A DNA stretch of 64,000 nt from positions 59,217,501 through 59,281,500 of the forward strand of contig NC_058341.1 of NCBI RefSeq assembly GCF_905475395.1. Direction: 5' to 3'. Position 1 is the first letter of the stretch; each line of letters opens with the position of its first letter. The stretch comes from Chrysoperla carnea (Eukaryota; Arthropoda; Insecta; Neuroptera; Chrysopidae). Positions 36,401-46,700 of this stretch are shown here, piece by piece. A program made the translations under genes and the position numbers. Under the pieces are notes generated by a model. The model was not told where the DNA came from and searched no databases. It worked only from the letters and a program-made list of their open reading frames with translations.

Positions 36401-38045
36401 GCAGGTCAGTGAGTTTACCAAACAAATCACAAGGTTTACCAAAAAACCCAAACCTCTACAGGCCCGTACTTACTTGACCCCATTAAAGACTTGGCCAACC
36501 CTCAGATCAGTGAGGGAACTCAATCACAAGATTTACCAAAAAACTCAAATCTCTACAGGCCCATGCTTACTCGATCCCATTAAAGTCCCAAACAAAAGCT
36601 GTTTATTAACCCAAACCTCTGCATGGCGATTGTTATACGATCAGAACACTTAATTAGTAAAGATATTTCGTTTTGGGAATATTTTCTCGAGGATATATTT
36701 TACCAAGAGACATTTTTATCAAGACGCGCTTTATCTTTTTCATCATAACTAAAGTAATTATTTCAATATCTTCCAGATTAATGTAGTAGCGGTCTATATT
36801 TATTTAAAAAGTCTGTAATTATTTTACTTGTTTTTTAATTAATGTATTTTTATACCATGTATATATGAAATATAAAAGGTATACTAAGTTTAGTCCCAAG
36901 TTTTTAAAGCTTTAGATATTGGTGCTCATATAGGTGTTCATAAAATCACCTAATTAGTCAATTTCCAATCATCCATCTGTCCGTAAACACGATAACTCAA
37001 AAACGAAAAGAGATACCAAACTGCAATTTTTATAGCGTACTCAGGGTGTAAAAAGTGAGGTTGAGTTCCTAAATGAGTAACGTAGGAAAATTGGATCTTG
37101 GATCCGTAGGTCCCATTTAAAAAATTTCAGATAGAACAAAAGTTTAAATTTAAAATATGTTCCTTAGAAAAAATAAACAACTTTTGTTGGAAAAATTTCA
37201 CTGTCATTGTTTGCTCTTATTGGCGCAAAATAGATTAGAACCTTTTTATTATGTATTATATAAGAATATCAGTTATGTGTGTGTGTAACACCATAGTCAA
37301 GTTATATACATATATACGATTGTGGCTATCTGAAAGTGACTTCAACAATTAACTCAGTCATTTGTTTGTTTTCACTTGTTATTGAAAACTTGAGTTTTTC
37401 TATGTGTCAAAAACTTTTCAAAATCAATTTTTATGAAAGACATAGGTACAAACAAGATGATTGCATAGGTGAAACGTTTTTTTTAAATTTTATGTGCTAT
37501 ACAGAGGCTAAAACCTAATATTAAGACCAAGACTATTTTCCAGTCTTTCCCACAATATATATAAACACCCAGATTTAATTCCGCATAGTTTCTCTCATTA
37601 TAATAAGGACACACTTACATGTAAAAAATAAAAGAGTAAAAATTGTATTAATAATTGTTAACCATCTCAGTCGAATCACCATTTTTGGATCATTACCAAG
37701 TAATGTTTGCACTTTATTCATTTTCCATGAAAATTTCAACAATGAATCCGCTTTTAATGTTATGAAAATAGCATTGATTGCACAAATATATGGGATAATT
37801 AATTTTACGACAAATACTATAATTTTCTGAATATTTTCATAGTGAAGAATTGTATAATATATATTATGTGTTATATTGACAAAGATTATAATTGTTGCAC
37901 TTATTATTGCATACCATAAACGATATTTACATTGTTGTAATACATAGTAATCTATACGTTTATTCTTTGTATGAATTTTTATGTCATATGGTGCATGACC
38001 ATATAGTTTTGACGCATAGTAACAGAAATTACCCCAAATTTGCAT
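33407..38045 (-). CDS. Gustatory receptor GR-A
   Basis: Predicted chemosensory seven-transmembrane receptor of the insect gustatory family, acting in the membrane of sensory neurons. Exons (minus): 37619-38045, 35519-36114, 34125-34214, 33407-33457; lengths 427, 596, 90 and 51 nt, joined in phases 1, 0, 0, giving 387 residues with no stop. All donors start GTAAG and acceptors end AG. Hydrophobic segments lie near residues 43-64, 73-98, 128-153 and in the last third; the basic, glutamine-rich loop sits mid-protein. The C-terminus F...IKFEIF...PLNMSLIT, then SYVIIVWQYS, matches the GR signature TY.....QF with Y for F. Met-1 is chosen because all three paralogues begin MQIWGN. Ligand unknown. 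Introns carry a hAT element, a hAT relic, a tandem repeat and a family U copy. Confidence 0.88.
33511..34101. mobile_element. Non-autonomous hAT element in intron 3 of GR-A
   Basis: 591 bp with terminal inverted repeats TAGTGTCCGACC, which fit the hAT terminal consensus YARNG, flanked by the 8-bp direct duplication ATAATAAT (33503-33510 and 34102-34109). Removing the element and one duplication leaves an intron of 68 nt, identical in size to intron 3 of GR-B. The interior is GC-richer and repeats CAGTTTCGG motifs near both ends. The minus-strand frames at 33487-33764 belong to the element and show no transposase. Confidence 0.85.
34485..35440 (+). mobile_element. hAT relic H1 in intron 2 of GR-A
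   Basis: The plus strand holds TNERFFSTSRRLKTNLRSTM.KDRLNGLA, the hAT dimerisation motif, near 35083-35170. Flanking non-coding parts match a second relic at 56740-57420: CCTGTAAATGAAGTCATTTA near 34547 and GACTGAATATCACATTTTGA near 35319 have close counterparts there. Most of the transposase is missing, so this copy is dead. Ends not resolved. Confidence 0.7.
36340..36620. repeat. 97-bp tandem repeat in intron 1 of GR-A
   Basis: A unit starting TTTACCAAAAAACCCAAACC at 36435 recurs at 36532 (TTTACCAAAAAACTCAAATC), with a partial, more diverged unit before it; CTCTACAGGCCC marks each. GC content is clearly above the surrounding intron. The plus-strand frame at 36279-36653 runs through the repeat and is not a gene. 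Confidence 0.75.
36849..37385 (+). repeat. Family U repeat in intron 1 of GR-A
   Basis: Starts TTTTATACCATGTATATATG and ends ATTTGTTTGTTTTCACTTGT, with the family landmarks between (TACTAAGTTTAGTCCCAAG, AACACGATAACTCAAAAACG, GTAAAAAGTGAGGTTGAG). Opposite orientation to the host gene. Confidence 0.8.
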
Positions 38046-38099
38046 TTTAACAAACGATTATATATAAAATATTGGCAATGAGCTTCAATATGAATATTT

Positions 38100-38285
38100 A
38101 ATTGTAAATAGGCAATCAACATTACAGTATGGTATTGGATGTAACATATATTTATTTTAATAATTTTATTAAGTAAAATTTTAAAATTATAAATTATATT
38201 TAATTAATGCCATTTAATTAATCACATTTAAGTGACAGGTAGGTAATTGATTGATTTGTGACCTACAATTATATTTTGCTATTAG
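38100..38285 (-). promoter_or_regulatory. Conserved upstream block of GR-A
   Basis: AATAGGCAATCAACATTACA followed by an AT-rich stretch and TTGATTGATTTGTGA. Related blocks lie upstream of GR-B (42801) and GR-C (49641), while introns of the three genes are unrelated. It begins about 60 bp from the start codon. Its role as promoter or shared enhancer is inference. Confidence 0.45.
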
Positions 38286-38605
38286 TTTCCCCCTCCCTCA
38301 CTTTAATAAATAATTGATTTATCATTTTTTAGCGAATAATCGTACAGCTATTATTTTTTAGAAAGTTACGTTAAGTTGATGATTTAATTGTAAAAGTATG
38401 TTGTCAAATACCCAAGGAGCGGACGAGAAAATATCGAAAATGACCATCGTTGAATTTATACGAATTTTTCCACCGTTGCAACTACAATTTTAATTGAATT
38501 AAACGAAATTTGCTGACTAAAAATGTTTCATTGTATGACAATTCGTTTTTTTTTCGTTTACCAGATTACCAATGATAACAAATGCAGAACTCTAATATAC
38601 ATATT

Positions 38606-41600
38606 TTAGGAATATTGCCAAACAATTATTACATAGCTTGCTGTAGAAGAAAACATCTAAAACAAATTTTAGAAAAATTATGTATTCAAATTTTAAAACC
38701 GAATTTTAATTTCGCAAATCTTACGCTTGTTATCAAAGTCATATTTAATGGTAAGCAATTGAATATTTCAAATTTAATTTTGTATTGTAAAATTTGTTTT
38801 TGAAATACAAATATCTAAAACCAAAAACAACAAAAACTTTAAACCATCCTTTATAAAAAAATCAAAAAAATTAATCAAGCCGTTATATATTTTTATGTAA
38901 TCTAGTAACCTTGTCGCCTGAAAGTACGGGTTAGTTTGCGTCAATCCGGTAGTTCTAGTTTTTTGCAGACTTGTTTATGATGTTATTCCATTTAATAATC
39001 CAAGTTTGTGACCTCGAGCGCCGAACGCAACTTTGTCAAAAATCGAGAAAACCGTGAAAACGGCTTTTTTTCAGTTTTTGGCGATTATAACCCTAGAACA
39101 CTAGTTTTTATGGTACCTTTTCAGGACAATAAGAGACTAGAATTATCTCTGTAGACCCAGTAGTTTCCGAGATAAAGCCTTTCAAAGTTTATCAACGTAA
39201 CTTTATATATCAGAGCTTATGTCAAATCCGGTATTTCTGATTTTTTGCAGATTTCTTTAATGTTGGCCCAATGAATAATCCAAGTTTGTGACCTCGAGTG
39301 TCGAACCCAACTTTGTCAAAAAAAAAAAAAAAAAAAAAACGGGAAAATTTCTTTTTCAGATTTTGGCTATTATAACCCAAAGGGAATAGTTGTTAACAGT
39401 ACCTTTAAATTTTTTTAAAGTAGTCTAAACTTCGATTATTCAGGTCACAGAAGAAGTATAAAGTTACTGGACTATATATTGTACAAAATAAACGGGTTAA
39501 CACTTTAACTGCACTCAAGACCTGTATATTTTTCTTATATTTTTGAACTGCACCAGAGTTTAACTAATGGTAAGAGTAAGAAGCCTGAAGCGGTAAAAGA
39601 AAAAGTATAAAAAATAGATACTAATCCAAGTTTTTTTGATAGTTTCGAATAAGTTAGGGTCTTATATCTGGTGTAGACTGGCGGGATGAAATTTAATACA
39701 AAATGGCAGATAAATAACGCCTATCTGCAAATTTTCCCGATGCCACCATATCGATCAAGTATCTATCTCTTATACTTTTTTTTTTAATTTTGGATTCTTA
39801 TATGATAGGTGGAAGAGTCTCGCGTTAAAAATTTGTTGTCCAGAATCTTTCTATTTTATGTGTAACAGAAATAAATAAAAATCCTCTAGTCCATAGGGCT
39901 CTTCCTTAGATAGAGATTAAACTATACAGCCTTTAAAACTTACCAAATGATTAATTTTCTCCGATTCATCGTCAATTCCTTGTATATAATTTACAAGTGT
40001 TCCCACACGTTTTGATTCATTTTCACATAACGTACAAAGAATCGACATGAAAAAGTACTGGGACAAAAATACAATTATAACAATTAAGGAAACTGAAAAA
40101 TGCTCGTCACCTGTAACCAATCTTGTCATCAAATAAACAGCCGAAACAAACGTTTGCACTAACAACAAAAGTATTGGAAATTGATACACTCCATGAATAA
40201 TTTGCGCAGCTTTGCACGTATCTAAGTGTGCATCTAAAGTAACTTTTAAGTTTTGTATAATTTGCATTTGTCTCAAACGTTTATTTTTTTCGTCACTTTT
40301 TCGAGAAAAATTTAAATTAAGTATGTTTTGATAATTGTGATGTGTACCCATTTGCTCCAAACGTTTATTAATGTTTAATAATTGTTCATAAATTGTTATT
40401 AAATTTTCACAAAAATTTGTAATCGGAAATTTGGGTACTAGAAGCTCTATAAATAGACTTACAATATTATTGAGCACTGCGAATATGGAAATCTTTATAC
40501 TTATCGGTAAATTAAATGCAAAAAGTGCAAAAAAATACACTGAAAAAAAAGAAAATACAATGAAAATCTAATTATATTCTTCAGTACGCGTTACCCTTTT
40601 CTAAATTCAGTGGCGGATCCACCCATATGGGCATGATGGGCATGTCCATCAGCTAAATAGACTAATAATTTAGTACAATTAAAAAAAAAAACATGAATCG
40701 CTTCGAATAGTTAGTCTAGTGTTTTTAATTTTATACTAAACCCCCATCTGGTAATTTTTGGCGGGAACAATTATTTTGTTTTAAAATTCGTTTCAAAGCA
40801 TGTAGATTTCAAATACGGTAGAAGACTACTTTTGGAAATAAATTTACATAGCCCTATTAGATTCTGTTTTCAATGATTTGGGGGCACGGATTGTCTCTGG
40901 AGGTACTCGGCCAATTTCAGTTGAAAGTTTTACTACCTGAACCAAATTTCGGTGTCAAAGCTTGAATATCGATACCTAGTTAGTGAAAAAAGTGGTGCAG
41001 ATGAACCGGCGATTCATTAATGACAGTGAACCAACTGTTATAAATGAATGTAAATAAAAATTCCGTCACACCAGAGTCGGTAGCTCATCTCATCGAAGCA
41101 TGTGAGCAATATTTGAACCCTAATATAAAAATGTTCCTACAAATACTAGCAACTCCTCCGGTGAGCGTATCTAGCGCAGAGAGATCGTTTTCTATACTTT
41201 GCGGGATAAAATCTTGTTTGCGTGCCTCAATGGGACAGGAAAGATACCAGGATATCAATGACATTATTAATGTTTTCGCGAAAAAAAACGAAAGATTAAA
41301 TTTTTTATTTAAGTAAGCACCTAAATAAAATATTGAATGTAAAATGTATACTAGTGTTTAATTTAATTTGAAGTTGTAAAAATTTCATCAAAATTTGTTC
41401 AGTAGTTTAGAGTCTAAATGTGACGACACTGTGATGTGCAAACAAACACACATTTATTTCTGTAATTTTTGTGAACGAACAAACTAATATCTTACAGGTT
41501 TATTCAATTCCCCACGGCTTTGCCCACGTGGGCAAAATTTACTGTAGAAAATATTGGCCAGGGCGTATCGATCATGAGCGAGTTCATACTCCGGTTCGCA

Positions 41601-42136
41601 TTCGCCCGATTTTCGGGTGGTTGTGCCGTGCCCATCACCTTTTTTTAAGGCTGGATCTGCACCTGTCTAAGTTTTGAACTTTCCTTTCCGAGAGTAATAA
41701 TTCACTTACCTACAAAAAATAAAAGAGTAAAAATTGTATTAACAATTGTTAACCATCTCAGTCGAATCACCATTTTTGGATCTTTACCAAGTAATGTTTG
41801 CACGTTATTCATTTTCCATGAAAATTTTAACAATGAATTCGCTTTCATTGTTATGAAAATACTATTTATCGCACAAATATATGGGATAATTGTTTTTAAA
41901 GCGAATACTATTCTGTTCTTGATATTTACAAGCTCAATCATTTGATAATACATATTATGTGTTATATTGATAATAATCATCATTGTTGCACTTATTATTG
42001 CATACCATAAACGATATTTACATTGTTGTAATACATAGTAATTTCTACGTTTGTATTTTGTATGTATTTTAATGTCATATGGTGCGTAGCCACATATTTT
42101 CGACAAGTAATAACATAAATTGCCCCAAATTTGCAT
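38606..42136 (-). CDS. Gustatory receptor GR-B
   Basis: Second paralogue of the array. Exons (minus): 41710-42136, 39944-40539, 38725-38814, 38606-38656, lengths 427, 596, 90 and 51 nt as in GR-A and GR-C, phases 1, 0, 0, 387 residues, no stop. The start MQIWGN and the end SYVIIVWQYS are conserved; residues differ from GR-A mainly in transmembrane segments of exon 1 and the variable part of exon 2, while the basic mid-loop and the segment before exon 3 (FLSQYFFMSILCTLCENES) are nearly identical. Intron 1 contains a hAT element; intron 3 is 68 nt. Same family role as GR-A; ligand unknown. Confidence 0.88.
38931..39400. repeat. Tandem duplication in intron 2 of GR-B
   Basis: Two direct copies about 275 bp apart share TCCGGTA.TTCT, TTTTTTGCAGA, AATAATCCAAGTTTGTGACC and CCAACTTTGTCAAAAA / CGCAACTTTGTCAAAAA. 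A run of about 21 A lies in the second copy at about 39319-39339. Confidence 0.75.
40608..41665 (+). mobile_element. hAT element with transposase fragment in intron 1 of GR-B
   Basis: Left end CAGTGGCGGATCCACC, right end (reverse complement) CAGGTGCAGATCCAGCC, flanked by TCTAAATT (40600-40607) and TCTAAGTT (41666-41673), an 8-bp duplication with one change. Plus-strand codons 41044-41316 give PPVSVSSAERSFS.L..IK..LR..M.QER, the hAT dimerisation motif. The rest of the transposase is missing, so it is an internally deleted copy. Without it intron 1 would be about 104 nt. Confidence 0.8.
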
Positions 42137-42290
42137 TTTTTTTCATACGAATTAAATATAATAATATAAGTACTCACTTTTCATTTTGTCTTCTAATATT
42201 TTCCTTTTTCGATTGTAGTTTATACAATAATTTTATAGGCATGTGTTTTTTACTAATAGAAATACAATAGTATGGATTTATTTTCAATTA

Positions 42291-42765
42291 TGGAAGGTAG
42301 AGATAAGGACAACCATCTCTGTTTACAGGGTGGCTACCTTTAAAGTTGGCTACATAAGGAAAACTTTTTTATGATAAGACTTACGAAAAAAATGTATTCT
42401 TTTTCAAAAGCTCTGCTTTCAAAAATATTAACATTCAGCAATTCACTTTTGACATCGAATATACAGGGTGCTACAAATTGAGAAAGTTCGCTAGGAATGT
42501 TAATCGTCGTTTAGAAATGTAGATCATTTTGAAGAGATAATAAGGAAATCGATTCAAGAAATCACTCCCGAGATATGTAGGAGTGTATTTTAACAATTTT
42601 GTAAAAAAATAATTGCATGTATGGAACGTGAAGGTTTCACATATAACACCTTTTGCTGCATTGCGCTACTCTGGTCAATTTTAGAACTGTTATTTTCTAT
42701 TTTCAGCTGGACACTTTTTTACTTTAACCCTTATTTAAGATGGTTCACCTTATCTCTACCATCCA
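42291..42765. mobile_element. TA-flanked inverted-repeat element upstream of GR-B
   Basis: Ends TGGAAGGTAGAGATAAGG and (reverse complement) TGGATGGTAGAGATAAGG, flanked by TA on both sides (42289-42290, 42766-42767); 475 bp, non-coding. The TA target fits Tc1/mariner-type or similar non-autonomous elements. It lies between the GR-B start codon and the conserved upstream block. Confidence 0.75.
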
Positions 42766-42800
42766 TACTTTTAATAACCTATTAGTATTTAGTTACCAGT

Positions 42801-42950
42801 GATAGGCAGTCAACATTACAGAAACATAATGGATATAGCATATAATTATTTTAATGGGTATTAAGTAAATATTATAAAGATAAGTAATTAGGTAGTAAAA
42901 TTTTTATTGACATGTTATAGATTGATTTATAATAAATTACTGCATTTTAT
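42801..42950 (-). promoter_or_regulatory. Conserved upstream block of GR-B, displaced
   Basis: GATAGGCAGTCAACATTACA, GGATATAGCATATAATTA and TAGATTGATTTAT match the blocks upstream of GR-A and GR-C. It starts 665 bp from the start codon; subtracting the 475-bp element and its TA duplication gives about 188 bp, close to the 173 bp of GR-C. Function is inference. Confidence 0.45.
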
Positions 42951-43046
42951 AATATAATAAATTTTCAAAACATATCAAAGACACTAAATTTCTCCATTCC
43001 AAATGTACGTGACATTTCGCGCACCACAGGTTATATTATTAATAGG

Positions 43047-43643
43047 TGAAAATAAAACAATTGACTGAATTAATTGTTGAAATATCTTGTATATAAATGA
43101 CCTTTCGACTGCCATTTGTTTCAGTTTCAAAAATTTCGAAGATTTTCGAAAGAAATTTTTTGCGTTTTTAGAGAATCTTTCACAAGACTACAAGGTTAAT
43201 CTACTACAAGGCTACTACTATCTTTTATAGTTTTGGAGGAAATGGACACCAAAATTTTGTCCTATTTTACGCCCTCACGGGTAAATAGTGATGTTTACGA
43301 AAAAATGTTTCTTACAAAAGTTTTTTTTTCACATTTAAACTTTTGTTCTACCTCTGACGGCTTACAAGATGGATCCTGAACAGTTTACGAGACGGACCCA
43401 ACGCCCAAGGCCGTGAGTGCGCTATAAAAATTTCAGCTTGATATCTCTTTTCTTATTGACGTTTTTGAGTTATCGTGTTATCGGACGGGCGGCCGGACAA
43501 TTGAAAATGGACTAATTAAGTGATTTTATGAACAATTACTATACCAAAATTTTGTTTGTTTCATCAATATTTTTAAGCATTCCAAACTTGGGACTAAAAT
43601 TAGTATACCTAGATATGTACTTCATATATACAAGGTATAAAAA
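43047..43643 (-). repeat. Family U repeat, inverted, between GR-B and GR-C
   Basis: Plus strand shows reverse-complement landmarks: CAATTGACTGAATTAATTGT near 43061, CACGGGTAAATAGTGATGTT, TTTTGAGTTATCGTGTT, CTTGGGACTAAAATTAGTAT and ACAAGGTATAAAAA at the end. A segment around 43090-43230 differs from other copies. It lies just downstream of the GR-C stop codon. Confidence 0.75.
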
Positions 43644-43711
43644 TTAAAATCGCTATAAATATCGGTGCAGAAAATATCACACGAAGCTCTTAAACTAAAT
43701 TGAAAATCTTT

Positions 43712-46700
43712 TTATGAATATTGCCAAACAATTATTACATAACTTGCAGTTGCAGCAACCATCTAGAACAAATTTTGAAAAAACAGAATATATTAAAATT
43801 TTAAAAGTTAAAATTAATTTTACATAACTTACATCGCTTATCAAACTCATATTTAATGGTAAATAATTAAATATTTCGAATTTAATGTTGTATTGGCGAA
43901 TTTGTTTTAGAAATAAAAATATCTAAAAACCAATGCATGAATTTTTATTAGAATTGGATAGCATAATAAAAGAAAGAATGATTAGTTTTATCCATCAAAG
44001 GAAAGAAATGTTCGGTTCTAAAAGCTAAAAGTATTAAAAACGGAGACATACAAGACCCACAGTCCGCACTCAAATTTAATGACACCAAAAATTGAACACA
44101 TGAGAGATTGAAATATGGAATGGAAACCTTCTTTTTACCTTTCTTAACAATGGATTGCCGAATAGTCCATTTTTTGAGTTAAGGTAGTACGAGCGACAAG
44201 GAAAGTTTAAACGAGTGGTTGAAATTATTTGTACCTTATTTTAAACTTTGATTGACCTTATTTTAAACTTTTTTTGATATTTGTTTTGGTTTTCTAAATA
44301 TCGAAGCCTAAATAATTAAACAAAATTTTCAATTTTCGATATTTTGAAAATTACTTCAGATATCGAAAAATTGTATTCTTACTTTTCGTCTTATCATTAT
44401 CAAGTTATAACACATTTCACCATCAAAATTAAAAATATATGTTTTTTTAAATTGTGTCCCCACTGTGCTCACACATCCTTAATTAGTTGGGTACAGCGGA
44501 GTTTTCTTTTTCAATAATTTCTTAAGGTTTTAACTTTAACTTAAATAGTTTTTTTTTTTAATTTCCTCCGATTAGTTTTGGAGAAATCTATGAAAACATA
44601 TCATCCATCTACCGTTTTACCATGGGACAAATGTTAAATATGCCTACTTTCGAATTTATTTATTTATTTAAATAATCGGGCAATCCCCCCTAAAATTGTC
44701 ACAATTGATTTAGGCTTAACCAACTTCATATAAAAAAATCAAACCTTTTATCCAAAATTTCTCTGGCGCTCGTACATCCTTTATCTGCAGGTTTATCAGT
44801 TTGTTTACTTCAAATTTTTCAAATTCTACATTTTATCTGAGTTTGATTAGAAATTTTTGATGGGATTATCGTTGAGAATTTTCTCATTTAAATATTTTAT
44901 CCAACTGATATTTTATAACTTTTACTGATCCAGCTCAAGCTGAAAGATTATTATCTACCTTTTTTCTCTTTTTTTTTTTCGTACGATAACAAATCATTAA
45001 AGTTTCCGACCCTTTTTTATGAATTTTTCAATGCAATTAAAGTATACAACCTATAAAACTTACCAAATGATTTATTTTCTCCGATTCATCGTCAATTCCT
45101 TGTATATAATTTACAAGTGTTGCCACACGTTTTGATTCATTTTCACATAACGTACAAAGAATCGACATAAAAAAGTACTGGGATAAAAATACAATTGTTA
45201 TGGGTAAAGAGACTGTAAATTTATCTGCCCTTACAACTAATATCGATATCAAGAAAACTGCTGATACAAACAATTGTACCAGGCAAATAATTACTGGAAA
45301 TTGATACACTCCATTAATAATTTGCGCAGCTTTGCACGTATCTAAATGCGCTTCTAAAATAACATTTAGTTTTTGTATAATTTGCATTTGTCTCAATCGT
45401 TTATTTTTATCGTCACTTTTTTGAGTAAAATTTAAGTTGAGTATGTTTTGATAGTTTTGATGTGAACCCATTTGCTCCAAACGTTTGTTAATGCTTAATA
45501 ATTGCTCATAAATTGTTATTAAATTTTGAGTGAAATTTATTACCACAAGTTTTGTTGCAACATATACCACGAAATTATTTATAATATGATTCAGTACTGC
45601 CATTACTGAGATTTTTATAAATCTAAGAATTTGCAATTTAAAAGTTACAAACAAATATACTAGAACAAAAAAAATATTTTTTGAAATAAAATTTATACCA
45701 AAAAAATTTTATTATATTTTGAAATAAAATCTCTATATATTATAAATGCGAAAGTAAGCATGTTTGTTTGTTACGCTTTCACGCTAAAACTAGCGAATGA
45801 TTTTTAATGAAACTGTACAGCAATATAGCTGATATATCAGAATAACACATGAGATATAATTTATAAAGATATATTAATTTAAAAAAAAATGTTAATATTA
45901 ATTTAATTTGGCATTACCATAAATTACAGATTTCTGTAAAAATAGTCAGTATGAAATATTTCATGGCCATCTTTCTGACATACTCAATGAATAATTACTA
46001 TTATAGATTTACAAAAATAGAAAACCATACATATATTTTACCTGTGAAAACAATCCTTACCATTATTTCGAGTGTTATAGAAAGGGGATAAGCGAGAGCA
46101 ATCTTTATCAATCTTTACTTTTAAACCCAGCGAAGCGGGTGGGTATCACTCTAGTTTTATTATATTTTGAAATAAAATTGTATTATATTTTGTTGTAATT
46201 ACATAGCGCTTCACTTGTAATTAATATTATTATTATTGTTGCCAAATTTGGACCCATTGTTAACCCTCTTAAATTTAATAGGATCAAAATACCATGCAGT
46301 TAAGATCAATAATAGTGCAGTATGCGCAGAAAAAAAATAGCCCTTCCAATTTTTTAAAGGAATAATAAGAAGAAAAATAGTTTTAAGAAAACATACCTAC
46401 TTTGAAAAAAATTGGAGTGAAACTCCAATTAAAATTGGAGTTTAAAAAAATCGGAAAGGTGTGAGAAACCGGCATTTTGATAAAGAAACAAAAAATAGAG
46501 GGTTGTAGAGCTAAAAAGACGAAAATCCAAAGTCAGATACGTTTGAAATTTTATGAGAAATACGGTTTTAAACCAAAAAAATCGCGTTTTCCACCATTTA
46601 TATTCTATTTTTGTAAAGTTTCCGCCTTGAAAAAATTTGTGCTTTGTAAGTTTCCACAGTTTACCATAGAACCTCTGCATAATTATTAATCCCGTAGATA

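Noticed and set aside
36279..36653. 124-codon plus-strand frame in GR-A intron 1.
   Set aside because: It reads through a 97-bp tandem repeat; the apparent protein repeats follow the DNA unit.
38582..38803. Plus-strand frame of 73 codons.
   Set aside because: It is the antisense of GR-B exons 3 and 4, which explain the conservation.
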